Assembly: GCF_000381125.1 (NCBI RefSeq)
Contig: NZ_KB905941.1
Coordinates: 23,246 to 87,245 of the forward strand
Direction: 5' to 3'
DNA length: 64,000 bases
Source of the DNA: Caldimonas manganoxidans ATCC BAA-369
Lineage (GTDB): Bacteria; Pseudomonadota; Gammaproteobacteria; Burkholderiales; Burkholderiaceae_C
The translations under genes and the position numbers were made by a program. The notes beneath the pieces are model-generated. The model saw only the letters and a program-made list of their open reading frames with translations. It was not told the origin of the DNA and made no database searches. Numbering within the stretch: position 1 is the first letter of the stretch; each line of letters begins with the position of its first letter. This document shows, piece after piece, positions 27,921 through 36,679 of the stretch.

Positions 27921-28463
27921 TCAGCCCACGATCCTCAGGAATGCCTCGTCACGCGCCAGCGCGGCCAGGTGCAACTCCTGCCATACGCGCCCCTGGGCGT
28001 CGCGCAGGCGTTGACCCACGAAGCCGGGCCGCGGCGCACGCTCATCGACCCCGTCGTCGGCCGGCTGGAGCTGCTCGCGGCTGCGCAGACCGGCCAGCCG
28101 CTCCACCAGCAAGGCGCAATTGACATCCAACGACGGATTGAGCGCGATCAATCGGGCCTGTTCACGCAAGCCGTCGGCGCTTGCCATGTTGGCGGCCCGC
28201 AAACCCAAAAAGGCCGCCAAGTCGACCACGCCATGCAGGCCGCCACGCAGATTGGCCACGCCCAGGAACCAGGGCGATGTATGCGGCACGCTCACGCAGG
28301 ATGAAAACGGGAAGATCTCGCCGGCTTCTTGCAGCGGCAGCAGGAACCGCCGTCCTGCAGACTCCACCGCCAACCAGTTGGCCGTGCGCGCCTCGGTGCG
28401 AGCGGCCTGCAAACGCTCGGCCAACCGGGTTTGCAGCTCACGCAGCGCTTCTTTGTTCGCCAT
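27921..28463 (-). CDS. pilI: PilI, CheW-like adaptor
   Basis: 180-aa CheW-domain protein coupling PilJ to ChpA. Recognisable elements are FLLPLQEAGEIFPF, PWFLGVANLRGGLHGVVDLAAF and the closing FVGQRLRDAQG-VWQELHL. It is soluble. Sits 67 bp after pilJ's start in reverse order pilH-pilI-pilJ. Confidence 0.9.
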   Translation of the reverse strand: MANKEALRELQTRLAERLQAARTEARTANWLAVESAGRRFLLPLQEAGEIFPFSSCVSVPHTSPWFLGVANLRGGLHGVVDLAAFLGLRAANMASADGLREQARLIALNPSLDVNCALLVERLAGLRSREQLQPADDGVDERAPRPGFVGQRLRDAQGRVWQELHLAALARDEAFLRIVG

Positions 28464-28529
28464 GGTGTATGTCTGTGCTTGCTCGGGTGCGGTCTGACAC
28501 CTGCGTGCCGCCGTGCCCGCGACGTCTCA

Positions 28530-28895
28530 TCAGTCGAAGGCGCGGATCTTGTTGATCAGTTCCTCGGCGTCCACGGGCTTGACCACATAGTCGCGCGCGC
28601 CTTGGCGCATGCCCCAGACTTTGTCGGTTTCTTGGTTCTTGCTCGTGCACATGATCACCGGCACGTCCGCATAGTTGGGGTCGCGCGTGATCGAACGCGT
28701 GAGCTGAAAGCCGTTCTGGCCGGGCATGACCACATCCATCAGGATCAGGTCGGGCTTGTCCTCGGCCAGACGCCGCCAAGCCTCCTCTCCGTTTTCGGCC
28801 GTACGCACGCTGTAGCCGCGCTTGGTCAGCAGTTCGGACAGATGATGCAGTTCGGTCTTCGAGTCGTCGACCAACAGGATCTTTTTGACTGGCAT
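28530..28895 (-). CDS. pilH: PilH, CheY-like response regulator
   Basis: 121-aa single-domain receiver: acidic pair in KKILLVDDSKTE, phospho-Asp in DLILMDVVMPGQNGFQ, Thr/Ser switch in VIMCTSKNQ and the final Lys in YVVKPVD. In Pseudomonas PilH opposes PilG in controlling pilus extension/retraction. It starts 67 bp beyond a terminator-like hairpin that separates it from pilG. Confidence 0.93.
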   Translation of the reverse strand: MPVKKILLVDDSKTELHHLSELLTKRGYSVRTAENGEEAWRRLAEDKPDLILMDVVMPGQNGFQLTRSITRDPNYADVPVIMCTSKNQETDKVWGMRQGARDYVVKPVDAEELINKIRAFD

Positions 28896-28961
28896 GGCGT
28901 TTTACCTCACTCGATCGGGGCTGACCCACAGGTGCCCCCGTGCAAACGGATGCAATGAGAA

Positions 28962-28984
28962 AGGGCGCCGGCAGTCGGGCGCCC
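28962..28984 (-). terminator. Intrinsic terminator between pilG and pilH
   Basis: On the minus strand GGGCGCC (28978-28984) pairs with GGCGCCC (28963-28969) around an eight-base loop, followed by TTTCTC. It begins just after the pilG stop (28991) and suggests that pilG (with rubredoxin) is partly uncoupled from pilH-pilI-pilJ-chpA. Confidence 0.55.
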
Positions 28985-28990
28985 CGGGAT

Positions 28991-29404
28991 TCATGCGGTG
29001 CGGCGGTGCTGTTCCACGGCCTGGAGCAACTGGTCTTTGGTGAAGGGCTTGGTCAGGTAATCCTGCGAGCCGACCATGCGTCCGCGCGCCTTGTCGAACA
29101 AACCGTCTTTGGATGACAGCATGATCACCGGCACCGAAGAAAACTTGGGATTGCGCTTGATGATCGCGCAGGTCTGGTACCCATCGAGCCGCGGCATCAA
29201 GATGTCGCAAAAAATCAAATGCGGCTCATGGTCATTGACCTTGGCCAGCGCATCGAAGCCGTCCTCAGCCAGCACCACTTCGTAGCCGCCTTGCTTGAGG
29301 AAGATCTCGGCACTGCGGCGAATGGTGTTGCTGTCGTCGATGACAAGCACCTTGGTGGCCCCCGCAGGCATGGCCCGACCGTTCGAAGCAGCGGTATCGC
29401 TCAC
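28991..29404 (-). CDS. pilG: PilG, CheY-like response regulator
   Basis: 137-aa receiver domain (KVLVIDDSNTIRRSAEIFL, phospho-Asp in HLIFCDILMPRLDGYQ, VIMLSSKDG, YLTKPFTKD). PilG activates pilus extension downstream of ChpA. I start at the GTG at 29404, which has GAGGAG and AGAGGG just upstream; the ATG at 29371 would still give a complete receiver domain. Follows the rubredoxin gene by 50 bp. Confidence 0.93.
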   Translation of the reverse strand: MSDTAASNGRAMPAGATKVLVIDDSNTIRRSAEIFLKQGGYEVVLAEDGFDALAKVNDHEPHLIFCDILMPRLDGYQTCAIIKRNPKFSSVPVIMLSSKDGLFDKARGRMVGSQDYLTKPFTKDQLLQAVEQHRRTA

Positions 29405-29454
29405 TGAAGCCCTCTCCTCAACGACTTGAACTGGCTGTCCTCGCGTCTGTCGCG

Positions 29455-29628
29455 CTAGATCTGCACCATTTCGAAGTCTTCCTTGCGAGCGCCGCATTCT
29501 GGGCAAACCCAGTTCATCGGCACATCGGCCCAGGCAGTCCCCGGGGCGATGCCATGCTCAGGGTCGCCGGCGGCCTCGTCATAGATCCATCCGCAAATCA
29601 GGCACATCCAGGTTCGAGACTCGCTCAC
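29455..29628 (-). CDS. Rubredoxin
   Basis: 57-aa iron protein. Two Cys pairs bind one Fe: CLICGW near residues 9-14 and CPECGARKEDFE near residues 42-53; GWIYDEAAGDPEHGIAPG is typical. It is an electron carrier, for example to alkane hydroxylase or oxygen-detoxifying enzymes, but no partner gene is in the window. The GTG start at 29628 gives the usual residues before the first Cys; the Shine-Dalgarno is weak. The position just upstream of pilG is conserved in Burkholderiales, with no known functional link. Confidence 0.92.
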   Translation of the reverse strand: MSESRTWMCLICGWIYDEAAGDPEHGIAPGTAWADVPMNWVCPECGARKEDFEMVQI

Positions 29629-29643
29629 TTTGTATCAGTTTCA

Positions 29644-29700
29644 CTACAATGATGCGAGGCATTGTAGCCTTGTGAACACACAAAACCGCGAGGGTTTGTG
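29644..29700. promoter_or_regulatory. Dyad-symmetry cluster between rubredoxin and thiD
   Basis: The 143-bp divergent gap contains CTACAATG (29644-29651) inverted as CATTGTAG (29660-29667) with an 8-bp spacer, and CACAAAACC (29679-29687) nearly inverted as GGGTTTGTG (29692-29700). These could be operators or structured leader RNA. No regulator can be named. Confidence 0.35.
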
Positions 29701-29771
29701 CGAACTTACACGTGATTGTTCATGTGAAGTTCCCTGCCGACCGCCCTCGCCCACCGCACCGGCCCGCATCC

Positions 29772-30689
29772 ATGTCCCAAACCCCCCAAGACCCGGCCCC
29801 CGACGCCCCCGAGGACGCCGCCGCCCCGCCGTGCGTGATGAGCTTCAACGCCAACGACCCCAGTGGCGCAGGCGGCTTGGGTGGCGACGTGGCCACCCTG
29901 TGCGCCATGGGAGCCCACCCCTTGCCGGTGGTCACGGCCATCTTGCTGCGAGACACCGCCGAAGTGTTCGATCACCACGTGCTCGACGATGAGGCGGTGG
30001 TCGAGCAGGCCCGCAGCATCCTCGAGGACACGCCGATCGCTGCCTGGAAAGTCGGTTTCCTCGGCAGCGCGGAAATCATCAGCGTGGTCGCCGAGGTGTT
30101 GTCCGACTACCCCGACGTGCCCCTGGTGGCCTACCTGCCCAGCCTGCCCTGGATGGAAGAATCCGCCCACGAGGCCTATCACGACGCGTTCCGCGAACTG
30201 GTGCTGCCGCAGGCCTCGGTGCTCGTGGGCAACCACAAGACCCTCACCGACTTTTTGTTGCCCGACTGGGATGCCGATCGGCCAGCCTCCCCGCGTGAGC
30301 TGGCCGTCGCGGCAGCCGAACATGGCACGCGCTTCGTGCTGGTCACCGGCATCCAACTGCCCGACCATTTCGTCGACAACGTCCTGGCCACGGCCGACGG
30401 GCCGATCAGCGGCGAACGTTTCGAGCGCTTCGACGCCGGGTTCGTCGGCGCGGGCGAAACCCTGTCGGCCGCCCTGACGGCCATGCTGGCCAACGGGGCG
30501 GACATCACCGCCGCAGCCGCCGAGGCCCTGGCCTTCCTGGACCAAACCCTGGATGCCGGCTTCCGGCCCGGCATGGGCGCGGTGATTCCCGACCGGTTCT
30601 TCTGGGCTTTGCCACCGGCCGAGGGCTCACCAGAGCCTGCCGACGAGGCCGAGGATGGCGCCCCGCCGGATCGGCGTCACGTCCACTGA
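29772..30689 (+). CDS. thiD: ThiD-like hydroxymethylpyrimidine(-phosphate) kinase, atypical active site
   Basis: 305-aa ribokinase-fold protein. The N-terminal [19 protein letters not shown] resembles the ThiD substrate loop (GSDPSGGAGIQAD) and the following [11 protein letters not shown] strand fits. ThiD phosphorylates HMP and HMP-P in thiamine synthesis. The anion-hole/catalytic segment, however, reads [10 protein letters not shown] (about residues 227-236), with Glu where ThiD has Cys and sugar kinases have Asp. An activity loss or a different substrate is possible. Start at 29772 follows the family. First of thiD-hemL-mpl on the plus strand. Confidence 0.75.
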   Translation: MSQTPQDPAPDAPEDAAAPPCVMSFNANDPSGAGGLGGDVATLCAMGAHPLPVVTAILLRDTAEVFDHHVLDDEAVVEQARSILEDTPIAAWKVGFLGSAEIISVVAEVLSDYPDVPLVAYLPSLPWMEESAHEAYHDAFRELVLPQASVLVGNHKTLTDFLLPDWDADRPASPRELAVAAAEHGTRFVLVTGIQLPDHFVDNVLATADGPISGERFERFDAGFVGAGETLSAALTAMLANGADITAAAAEALAFLDQTLDAGFRPGMGAVIPDRFFWALPPAEGSPEPADEAEDGAPPDRRHVH

Positions 30690-30702
30690 CACACAAAACC
30701 CC

Positions 30703-30724
30703 GCCGACGGGTGCGCCCGTCGGC
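30703..30724. other. Stem-loop between thiD and hemL
   Basis: A perfect 9-bp stem (GCCGACGGG, 30703-30711, with CCCGTCGGC, 30716-30724) and TGCG loop lies 18 bp before the hemL ATG. There is no T-run on the plus strand, so it may stabilise or modulate the hemL leader; on the minus strand it is followed by GGGGTTTTG. Confidence 0.5.
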
Positions 30725-30741
30725 TCCGACTCTCGCTTCGC

Positions 30742-32043
30742 ATGGCCACCAACGAACAACTCTTCGAACGCGCACGTCGGGTCATCCCCGGCGGCGTCAA
30801 CTCGCCGGTGCGCGCCTTCCGCGCCGTCGGGGGCACACCGCGCTTCATCACGCGGGCCCAGGGCGCGTATCTCTATGACGCCGAAGGCCGCCGCTACATC
30901 GATTACATCGGCTCTTGGGGCCCGATGATCCTCGGACACGGCCATCCCGCCGTGGTGGAGGCCGTGCAGCGCGCCGTGGCCGAGGGCTTGTCCTTCGGTG
31001 CGCCCACCGAGCGCGAGATCGAACTGGCCGAAGCCATCCTGGATCTGGTGCCCTCGGTGGAACAGGTGCGGCTGGTGAGTTCGGGCACCGAAGCCGCCAT
31101 GAGCGCGATCCGCCTGGCGCGCGGAGCCACCGGCCGACCCAAGCTCATCAAATTCGAAGGCTGCTACCACGGTCATGCCGATGCCCTGCTGGTGAAGGCC
31201 GGCTCCGGGTTGGCCACCTTCGGCCACCCGACCAGTGCCGGCGTGCCGCCCGAGGCGGTGCAGCACACCTTGGTGCTGGAATACAACAACCTCGATCAAC
31301 TGGAGGCCGCGTTTGCCGAGCACGGCACGCAGCTGGCCTGCGTGATCATCGAGCCGATCGCCGGCAACATGAACTTCGTGCGCGCCAGCGTACCGTTCAT
31401 GCGCCGGCTGCGCGAGCTGTGCACACGGCATGGGACGCTGCTGATCTTCGACGAGGTCATGACCGGTTTCCGCGTGGGTCTGCACGGCGCGCAGGGGCTC
31501 TACGGCCGGCTCATCCCGGGCTTGCGGCCCGACCTCAGCGTCTTCGGCAAGGTCATCGGCGGGGGCATGCCGCTGGCCGCCTTTGGCGGCCCGCGCGCCA
31601 TCATGGAGCAGCTCTCGCCGCTGGGGCCGGTCTATCAGGCCGGCACCTTGTCGGGCAACCCGGTGGCCACGGCCTGCGGCCTGGCCACGCTGCGCGAGAT
31701 CCGCCGACCCGGCTTCTTCGAAGCACTGTCGGAGCGCACCCGCATGCTGGTGGACGGCCTGCAAAGCGCCGCACGCGAAGCCGGCATCGACCTCGCCGTG
31801 GACTGCGAAGGCGGCATGTTCGGCTTCTTCCTGGCGCGTGAGCTGCCGCAAAACTACGGGCAGGTCATGGCCACCGACAAGGAGGCTTTCAATCGCGTCT
31901 TCCACGGCATGCTCCAACGCGGGATTTACCTCGCGCCCGCGCTGTACGAAGCCGGCTTCGTCAGCGCCGCCCACACGGCCGAAGACATCACCGCCACCAT
32001 CGAGGCCGCCCGCGCCACCTTCGCATCCTGGGCCGCCCCCTGA
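30742..32043 (+). CDS. hemL: Glutamate-1-semialdehyde 2,1-aminomutase
   Basis: 433-aa PLP enzyme producing 5-aminolevulinate for haem via the C5 pathway. [15 protein letters not shown] at the N-terminus, [30 protein letters not shown] and the PLP-binding Lys in [13 protein letters not shown] are all present. Start at 30742 matches the family. Confidence 0.97.
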   Translation: MATNEQLFERARRVIPGGVNSPVRAFRAVGGTPRFITRAQGAYLYDAEGRRYIDYIGSWGPMILGHGHPAVVEAVQRAVAEGLSFGAPTEREIELAEAILDLVPSVEQVRLVSSGTEAAMSAIRLARGATGRPKLIKFEGCYHGHADALLVKAGSGLATFGHPTSAGVPPEAVQHTLVLEYNNLDQLEAAFAEHGTQLACVIIEPIAGNMNFVRASVPFMRRLRELCTRHGTLLIFDEVMTGFRVGLHGAQGLYGRLIPGLRPDLSVFGKVIGGGMPLAAFGGPRAIMEQLSPLGPVYQAGTLSGNPVATACGLATLREIRRPGFFEALSERTRMLVDGLQSAAREAGIDLAVDCEGGMFGFFLARELPQNYGQVMATDKEAFNRVFHGMLQRGIYLAPALYEAGFVSAAHTAEDITATIEAARATFASWAAP

Positions 32044-32078
32044 TCCCATCGCTGCCGGCCCCGCGCCGGGATTCACGC

Positions 32079-33422
32079 ATGCATCTGCACATTCTTGGCA
32101 TCTGCGGCACCTTCATGGGCGGGCTGGCCGCCCTGGCCCGCGAGGCAGGCCACCGCGTCACCGGCTGCGATGCCGGTGTCTATCCGCCCATGAGCGACCA
32201 GCTGCGCGAGCTGGGCATCGAGCTGATCGAGGGCTACGGCGCCGACCAACTCGCCCTGCGTCCCGATGTCTGGGTGGTGGGCAACGTGGTCAGTCGCGGC
32301 AACCCGCTGATGGAGGCCGTGCTTGAGGCCGGCTTGCGCTACACCAGTGGCCCGCAGTGGCTGGCCGAAAACGTCTTGCACGGCCGCCATGTGCTGGCCG
32401 TTGCCGGCACGCACGGCAAGACGACCACCACCTCGATGCTGGCCTGGATTCTCGAGGCCACCGGGCGCCAGCCTGGTTTTCTGGTGGGCGGCGTGCCGCA
32501 AAACTTCGGAGTGTCGGCCCGCCTGGGTGCAGGGTCCGCCTTCGTGATCGAGGCCGACGAGTACGACACGGCGTTCTTCGACAAGCGCAGCAAGTTCGTG
32601 CACTACCGGCCGCGCACTGCGGTGCTGAACAACCTGGAATTCGACCACGCCGACATCTTCGACGACCTGGCGGCCATCGAGCGCCAATTCCACCACCTGG
32701 TGCGCACCGTGCCTGGCGGCGGCCGCCTGGTGGTCAATGCGCGCGAGGCCAGCCTGCAGCGTGTGCTGGACAAGGGTTGCTGGAGCGAGGTGGTGCGCTT
32801 TGGCACGGCCGAAGGCTTCGAGGCCCGCGGCGAGCCTCAAGACTTCGAGGTCTACCGCGATGGCCAGGCCGTGGGCCGGGTGCGCTGGGAGCTGCTGGGC
32901 GAGCACAACCAGATGAACGCGCTGGCGGCCATCGCCGCGGCCGAGCACCTGGGCATCTCGCCCTCGGCGGCGGCCGAAGCGTTGGGCGGCTTTCGCAACG
33001 TCCGTCGGCGGCTCGAAGTGCGTGGACAGGCCGGCGGCGTGACCGTCTATGACGACTTCGCCCACCACCCCACGGCGATGCGCACCACGATCGACGGCCT
33101 GCGCCGCCGCGTGGGCTCGGCGCGCATCCTGGCCGTCTTCGAGCCGCGCTCGAACACGATGAAGCTGGGCACGATGAAAGCGCAGCTGCCTTGGGCCTTG
33201 GAAGCAGCCGATCTGGCCTTCTGCCACAGTGGCGGCCTGACTTGGAACGCCGCCCAGGCGCTGGCCCCCTTGGGCGCCAAGGCCCAGGTGGCCGACAGCA
33301 TCGACGGCGTGATCGCCCAGGTGCTGGCCGCCGCGCGTGCGGGCGACCATGTGCTGTGCATGAGCAATGGCAGCTTCGGCGGCATCCATGGCCGCCTGCT
33401 GGAGGCGCTGGCGGCGCGCTGA
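32079..33422 (+). CDS. mpl: UDP-MurNAc:L-Ala-gamma-D-Glu-meso-Dap ligase
   Basis: 447-aa Mur-ligase paralogue that recycles the cell-wall tripeptide onto UDP-MurNAc. HLHILGICGTFMGGLA at the N-terminus, ATP loop AGTHGKTTTTSML, the carbamylated-Lys-region EADEYDTAFFDKRSKF, and DDFAHHPTAM (the Mpl form of the MurC motif) are clear. 35 bp after hemL; convergent with the enoyl-CoA hydratase. Confidence 0.96.
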   Translation: MHLHILGICGTFMGGLAALAREAGHRVTGCDAGVYPPMSDQLRELGIELIEGYGADQLALRPDVWVVGNVVSRGNPLMEAVLEAGLRYTSGPQWLAENVLHGRHVLAVAGTHGKTTTTSMLAWILEATGRQPGFLVGGVPQNFGVSARLGAGSAFVIEADEYDTAFFDKRSKFVHYRPRTAVLNNLEFDHADIFDDLAAIERQFHHLVRTVPGGGRLVVNAREASLQRVLDKGCWSEVVRFGTAEGFEARGEPQDFEVYRDGQAVGRVRWELLGEHNQMNALAAIAAAEHLGISPSAAAEALGGFRNVRRRLEVRGQAGGVTVYDDFAHHPTAMRTTIDGLRRRVGSARILAVFEPRSNTMKLGTMKAQLPWALEAADLAFCHSGGLTWNAAQALAPLGAKAQVADSIDGVIAQVLAAARAGDHVLCMSNGSFGGIHGRLLEALAAR

Positions 33423-33431
33423 GCGCGCGCG

Positions 33432-34220
33432 TCAGCGATGCTTGAACACCGCGGGGCGTTTGGACAGAAAGGCGTCCATGCCCTCTTTTTGATCCTCGGT
33501 GGCAAACAAGGCGTGGAAGGCGCGACGCTCGAAACGCAGTCCTTCGTCCAGCGGCGACTCATAGGCCCGGTTCACGCATTCCTTGGCCGCCAGCAGGCTG
33601 GGCAGTGAATAGCCACAGATGGCGTCGGCCGCGGCAAACGTCTCCTCCAGCAGCTTGTCGGCTGGCACCACCCGGGACACCAGACCGGCGCGCTCGGCCT
33701 CGACCGCATCCATCATGCGCCCGGTGAGGATCAGATCCATGGCCTTGGCCTTGCCCACTGCGCGCGGCAAGCGCTGCGTGCCTCCGGCGCCGGGAATGAT
33801 GCCCAGCTTGATCTCGGGCTGGCCGAACTTCGCCGTGTCCGCCGCGATGATGATGTCGCACATCATCGCCAACTCGCAGCCGCCGCCCAGCGCAAAGCCC
33901 GACACCGCGGCGATCACCGGCTTGCGCACGCGCTTGAGCGTTTCCCAGTTGCGAGTGATGAAATCCGATTTGTAGACCTCCATGTAGGTCCACTTGGCCA
34001 TGGCCGAGATGTCGGCACCGGCCGCAAAGGCCTTCTCGCTGCCAGTGATGACCATGCAGCCGATGGCATCGTCGGCATCGAAGGCCAACAGCGCCTGGCC
34101 TAGCTGATCCATCAGCGCATCGTTGAGGGCGTTGAGCTGCTTGGGCCGGTTCAGGGTGATGACACCCACCTTCAGCGCGGCCTGGCCGCGCACTTGGGTC
34201 AGGATGAGGGGTTCGCTCAC
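33432..34220 (-). CDS. Enoyl-CoA hydratase
   Basis: 262-aa crotonase-fold enzyme with both catalytic glutamates: [11 protein letters not shown] and [17 protein letters not shown]. Oxyanion-hole segment [12 protein letters not shown] is intact. It hydrates trans-2-enoyl-CoA in beta-oxidation or phenylacetate-type routes; no neighbour points to a specific pathway, so no symbol is given. Monocistronic. Confidence 0.93.
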   Translation of the reverse strand: MSEPLILTQVRGQAALKVGVITLNRPKQLNALNDALMDQLGQALLAFDADDAIGCMVITGSEKAFAAGADISAMAKWTYMEVYKSDFITRNWETLKRVRKPVIAAVSGFALGGGCELAMMCDIIIAADTAKFGQPEIKLGIIPGAGGTQRLPRAVGKAKAMDLILTGRMMDAVEAERAGLVSRVVPADKLLEETFAAADAICGYSLPSLLAAKECVNRAYESPLDEGLRFERRAFHALFATEDQKEGMDAFLSKRPAVFKHR

Positions 34221-34378
34221 GGGCTTCTCCTTTCGCAGCCCTCACTATACGGCCCCGCCGATGGCGTGAAATCCGACCGGCATGCCTCCACCGCAGCGCG
34301 CTCCACAGGAGCTTTCCCAGTGGCGTGAGCGGATGGGGCGCGTTAAGCTGCACGCATCGCGCTCAACCAGGGTGATCG

Positions 34379-34882
34379 ATGGCTACGGTGTACCGCAAGA
34401 CGGAAAAGGGACAGGCCGAAATCGCCACCCGCCAACACCACCTGTCCATGAAGCTGCGCTCGGCGCTCATCATGGTCGATGGCAAACGCACGGACGAGGA
34501 GCTGCTGCGCATGATTCCTGGCGATGGCCAGGAACTGCTCCAACAGCTGCGTGATCAAGGCTTCATCGAGGTGATCGCCGTCACGGCGCAGCGCTCCGCA
34601 TCGAATGGCCCCAAACCGGCAGACAGCGTCCCCCCGCCGACGGAGTCCAGCTTCGGTCAGGGCCCCACGGGAGCGGACTTCATCGCCCTGCGCCAGCAGG
34701 CTGCCCGCTTCATCTCCGAGCAGCTCGGACCCATGGGCGACGATCTGGCCGTGCGCTTGGAAAAAGCCAAGGCCTGGGCGGACATGAAGCCGGTGCTGAC
34801 CATGGCCCAGCGGGTGCTGCAGGACAACCGTGGGCCGACGACGGCCGAAGCCTTCCGGATTCGTTTCATCGATCCGTACTGA
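34379..34882 (+). CDS. Conserved hypothetical protein (Burkholderiales type)
   Basis: 167-aa soluble protein of unknown function. The N-terminal 65 residues (TVYRKTEKGQAEIATRQHHL, then LIMVDGKRTDEELLRMIPG and LRDQGFIEVI) look like a small winged-helix-like or PilZ-adjacent fold seen in many Comamonadaceae hypotheticals. A Pro/Ser linker (about 72-92) leads to a helical C-terminal half with KAWADMKPVLTMAQRVLQ. No signal peptide or membrane helix. Divergent from the enoyl-CoA hydratase. Confidence 0.6.
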   Translation: MATVYRKTEKGQAEIATRQHHLSMKLRSALIMVDGKRTDEELLRMIPGDGQELLQQLRDQGFIEVIAVTAQRSASNGPKPADSVPPPTESSFGQGPTGADFIALRQQAARFISEQLGPMGDDLAVRLEKAKAWADMKPVLTMAQRVLQDNRGPTTAEAFRIRFIDPY

Positions 34883-34928
34883 ACCCCGCGCATCATCGGC
34901 GGGGCCGCCGCGCCACCTTCGACAGCGG

Positions 34929-36668
34929 TCAACGGGCCTTGAGCCAGGCTCGACGACGCTGCAATTCGCCATCTGACGCCGGATCGGCCGGCACCAACAC
35001 CACCGAGCCCAGCCCGGCGGGAATCTCCACCGTGAGCGTCTTGAGACGTTGATCTCGACTGACGAGCAGCCGAGCCCGCCGGGGCTCAGCCGCAGGCCCG
35101 AGATAGATCGACAGATCGTCGAGCTTGCGCAAATGCCAATCGTCCACGGCCAACAGCTCATCGCCGGCGGCCAGCCCGGCGCGCTCGGCCGCACTGCCGC
35201 GCAAGACGGCCTTGACCGTCAGCCCGCCGTTGTCGGCCACGCGCACGCCCAAGCGCTGAGCCCAGGTCGGGGGGTCGCGCTGCCAGCGCACCGCATGAGC
35301 ACGCAGCAGTTCTTCCAGCGGAAGATCTTGCGTGCCATGCACCCAGGCTTGGAGTTCCCGTCGGTAGCTGCGCCCGCCGACGGCCTCCAGCGCCTGCGCG
35401 AACAAGGCTTCGTCCATCGGGCCGCCCCCGGTGTGCCGCCACAGCCAAGCCATCACCTCGTCCAGCGTGCCACGCCCTTCCTGCCGCAGCCGCAAGTCCA
35501 GTGCCAGCGCGACGAGCGCCCCTTTGGTGTAGTAGCTGATGGTCGCATTGACCGTGTTTTCGTCTGGGCGGTAATACTTCACCCAGGCATCGAAACTGGC
35601 CTGCGCGACGCTTTGCACCCGACGGCCCGGCAGCGCAAGGGTGTTGGTGATCGTGCGCGCCAACAACTTGAGGTAGCGAGCCTCGTCGATCAAGCCGGCA
35701 CGGCACAACAGCAGGTCATCGTAATACGACGTGAAGCCTTCGAAGAGCCACAGCAGCTGCGTGTAATTCTCGCGGCCGTAGTCATAGCGGGCGAATTCCG
35801 CCGGCCGCAGGCGCTTGACGTTCCACGCATGGAAATACTCGTGGCTGATGAGCCCCAGCAAAGTGACGTAGCCCTCGGACAGCCCCTCCTCGCCCAAGCG
35901 CGGCAGATCGCGCCGGCTGCAGATCAATGCAGTGCTGGCGCGGTGCTCCAAGCCGCCATAGCCATCGTCGACGACGTTGAGCATGAAGACGTAGCGGTCG
36001 AAAGGAGGTTTGCGCCGTCCGTGCCAGAAGGCGATGGCCGTCTCACAGATGCGCTGGGCATCGCGAAGCAATCGTTGGCCGTCGAAACTCGGCGCAGCGC
36101 CACTGACGACGAACTCGTGCTCCACGCCCTGGGCTTTGAAGCGCCCGCGCCAGAAGCCACCCAGCTCGACCGGATGGTCGACCAGCTCGTCATAGTCGGC
36201 TGCTTGGTACACGCCCTGCCCGCGCGCGTCGGTGCGCACGGCAGGCAAAGCGGTGGCCACCTGCCAGCGCGGCGGCAAGCCACGCAGCTCGACACGGTGG
36301 GGTTCGTCCTCGCGGCCGTGCACGCGCAAGAACACCGAGGTGCCGTTGAAAAACCCACGATCCGCATCCAAGTAGGCCGCCCGCACCGACGTGTCGAAGG
36401 CATAGACCCGATATTCGATTTCCAAGGCACTCGCCCCGCTGCAGCGAGCCCGCCAGGTGCACTTGTCCAGCTGCTCCAGCGGCACCGTGCGCGAGCCCTG
36501 CCGCGCCACCAGCCCTTGCAGGTGACGCGCAAACTCACGCACCAGATAGCTGCCTGGAATCCACACCGGCAGCGACACGAGGGTGTCGGCCTGCGGACGG
36601 ACGACGCGCAGGACCACCCGGTACAGGTGGGCCTGCAAATCATGGGGCTCGATGCGGTAGTGGATCAT
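34929..36668 (-). CDS. M61 family glycyl aminopeptidase with PDZ domain
   Basis: 579-aa zinc metallopeptidase. The zinc site HEYFHAWNVKRLRP lies near residues 272-285, and a C-terminal PDZ-like domain begins near RLGVRVADNGGL with GLAAGDELLAVDDW. Family members remove N-terminal Gly/Ala. No signal peptide is evident, so it is probably cytoplasmic. The start at 36668 (MIHYRIEPHDLQAH) is the family start. Eleven bp after dsbC. Confidence 0.92.
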   Translation of the reverse strand: MIHYRIEPHDLQAHLYRVVLRVVRPQADTLVSLPVWIPGSYLVREFARHLQGLVARQGSRTVPLEQLDKCTWRARCSGASALEIEYRVYAFDTSVRAAYLDADRGFFNGTSVFLRVHGREDEPHRVELRGLPPRWQVATALPAVRTDARGQGVYQAADYDELVDHPVELGGFWRGRFKAQGVEHEFVVSGAAPSFDGQRLLRDAQRICETAIAFWHGRRKPPFDRYVFMLNVVDDGYGGLEHRASTALICSRRDLPRLGEEGLSEGYVTLLGLISHEYFHAWNVKRLRPAEFARYDYGRENYTQLLWLFEGFTSYYDDLLLCRAGLIDEARYLKLLARTITNTLALPGRRVQSVAQASFDAWVKYYRPDENTVNATISYYTKGALVALALDLRLRQEGRGTLDEVMAWLWRHTGGGPMDEALFAQALEAVGGRSYRRELQAWVHGTQDLPLEELLRAHAVRWQRDPPTWAQRLGVRVADNGGLTVKAVLRGSAAERAGLAAGDELLAVDDWHLRKLDDLSIYLGPAAEPRRARLLVSRDQRLKTLTVEIPAGLGSVVLVPADPASDGELQRRRAWLKAR

Positions 36669-36679
36669 CCGGGGGCGCT

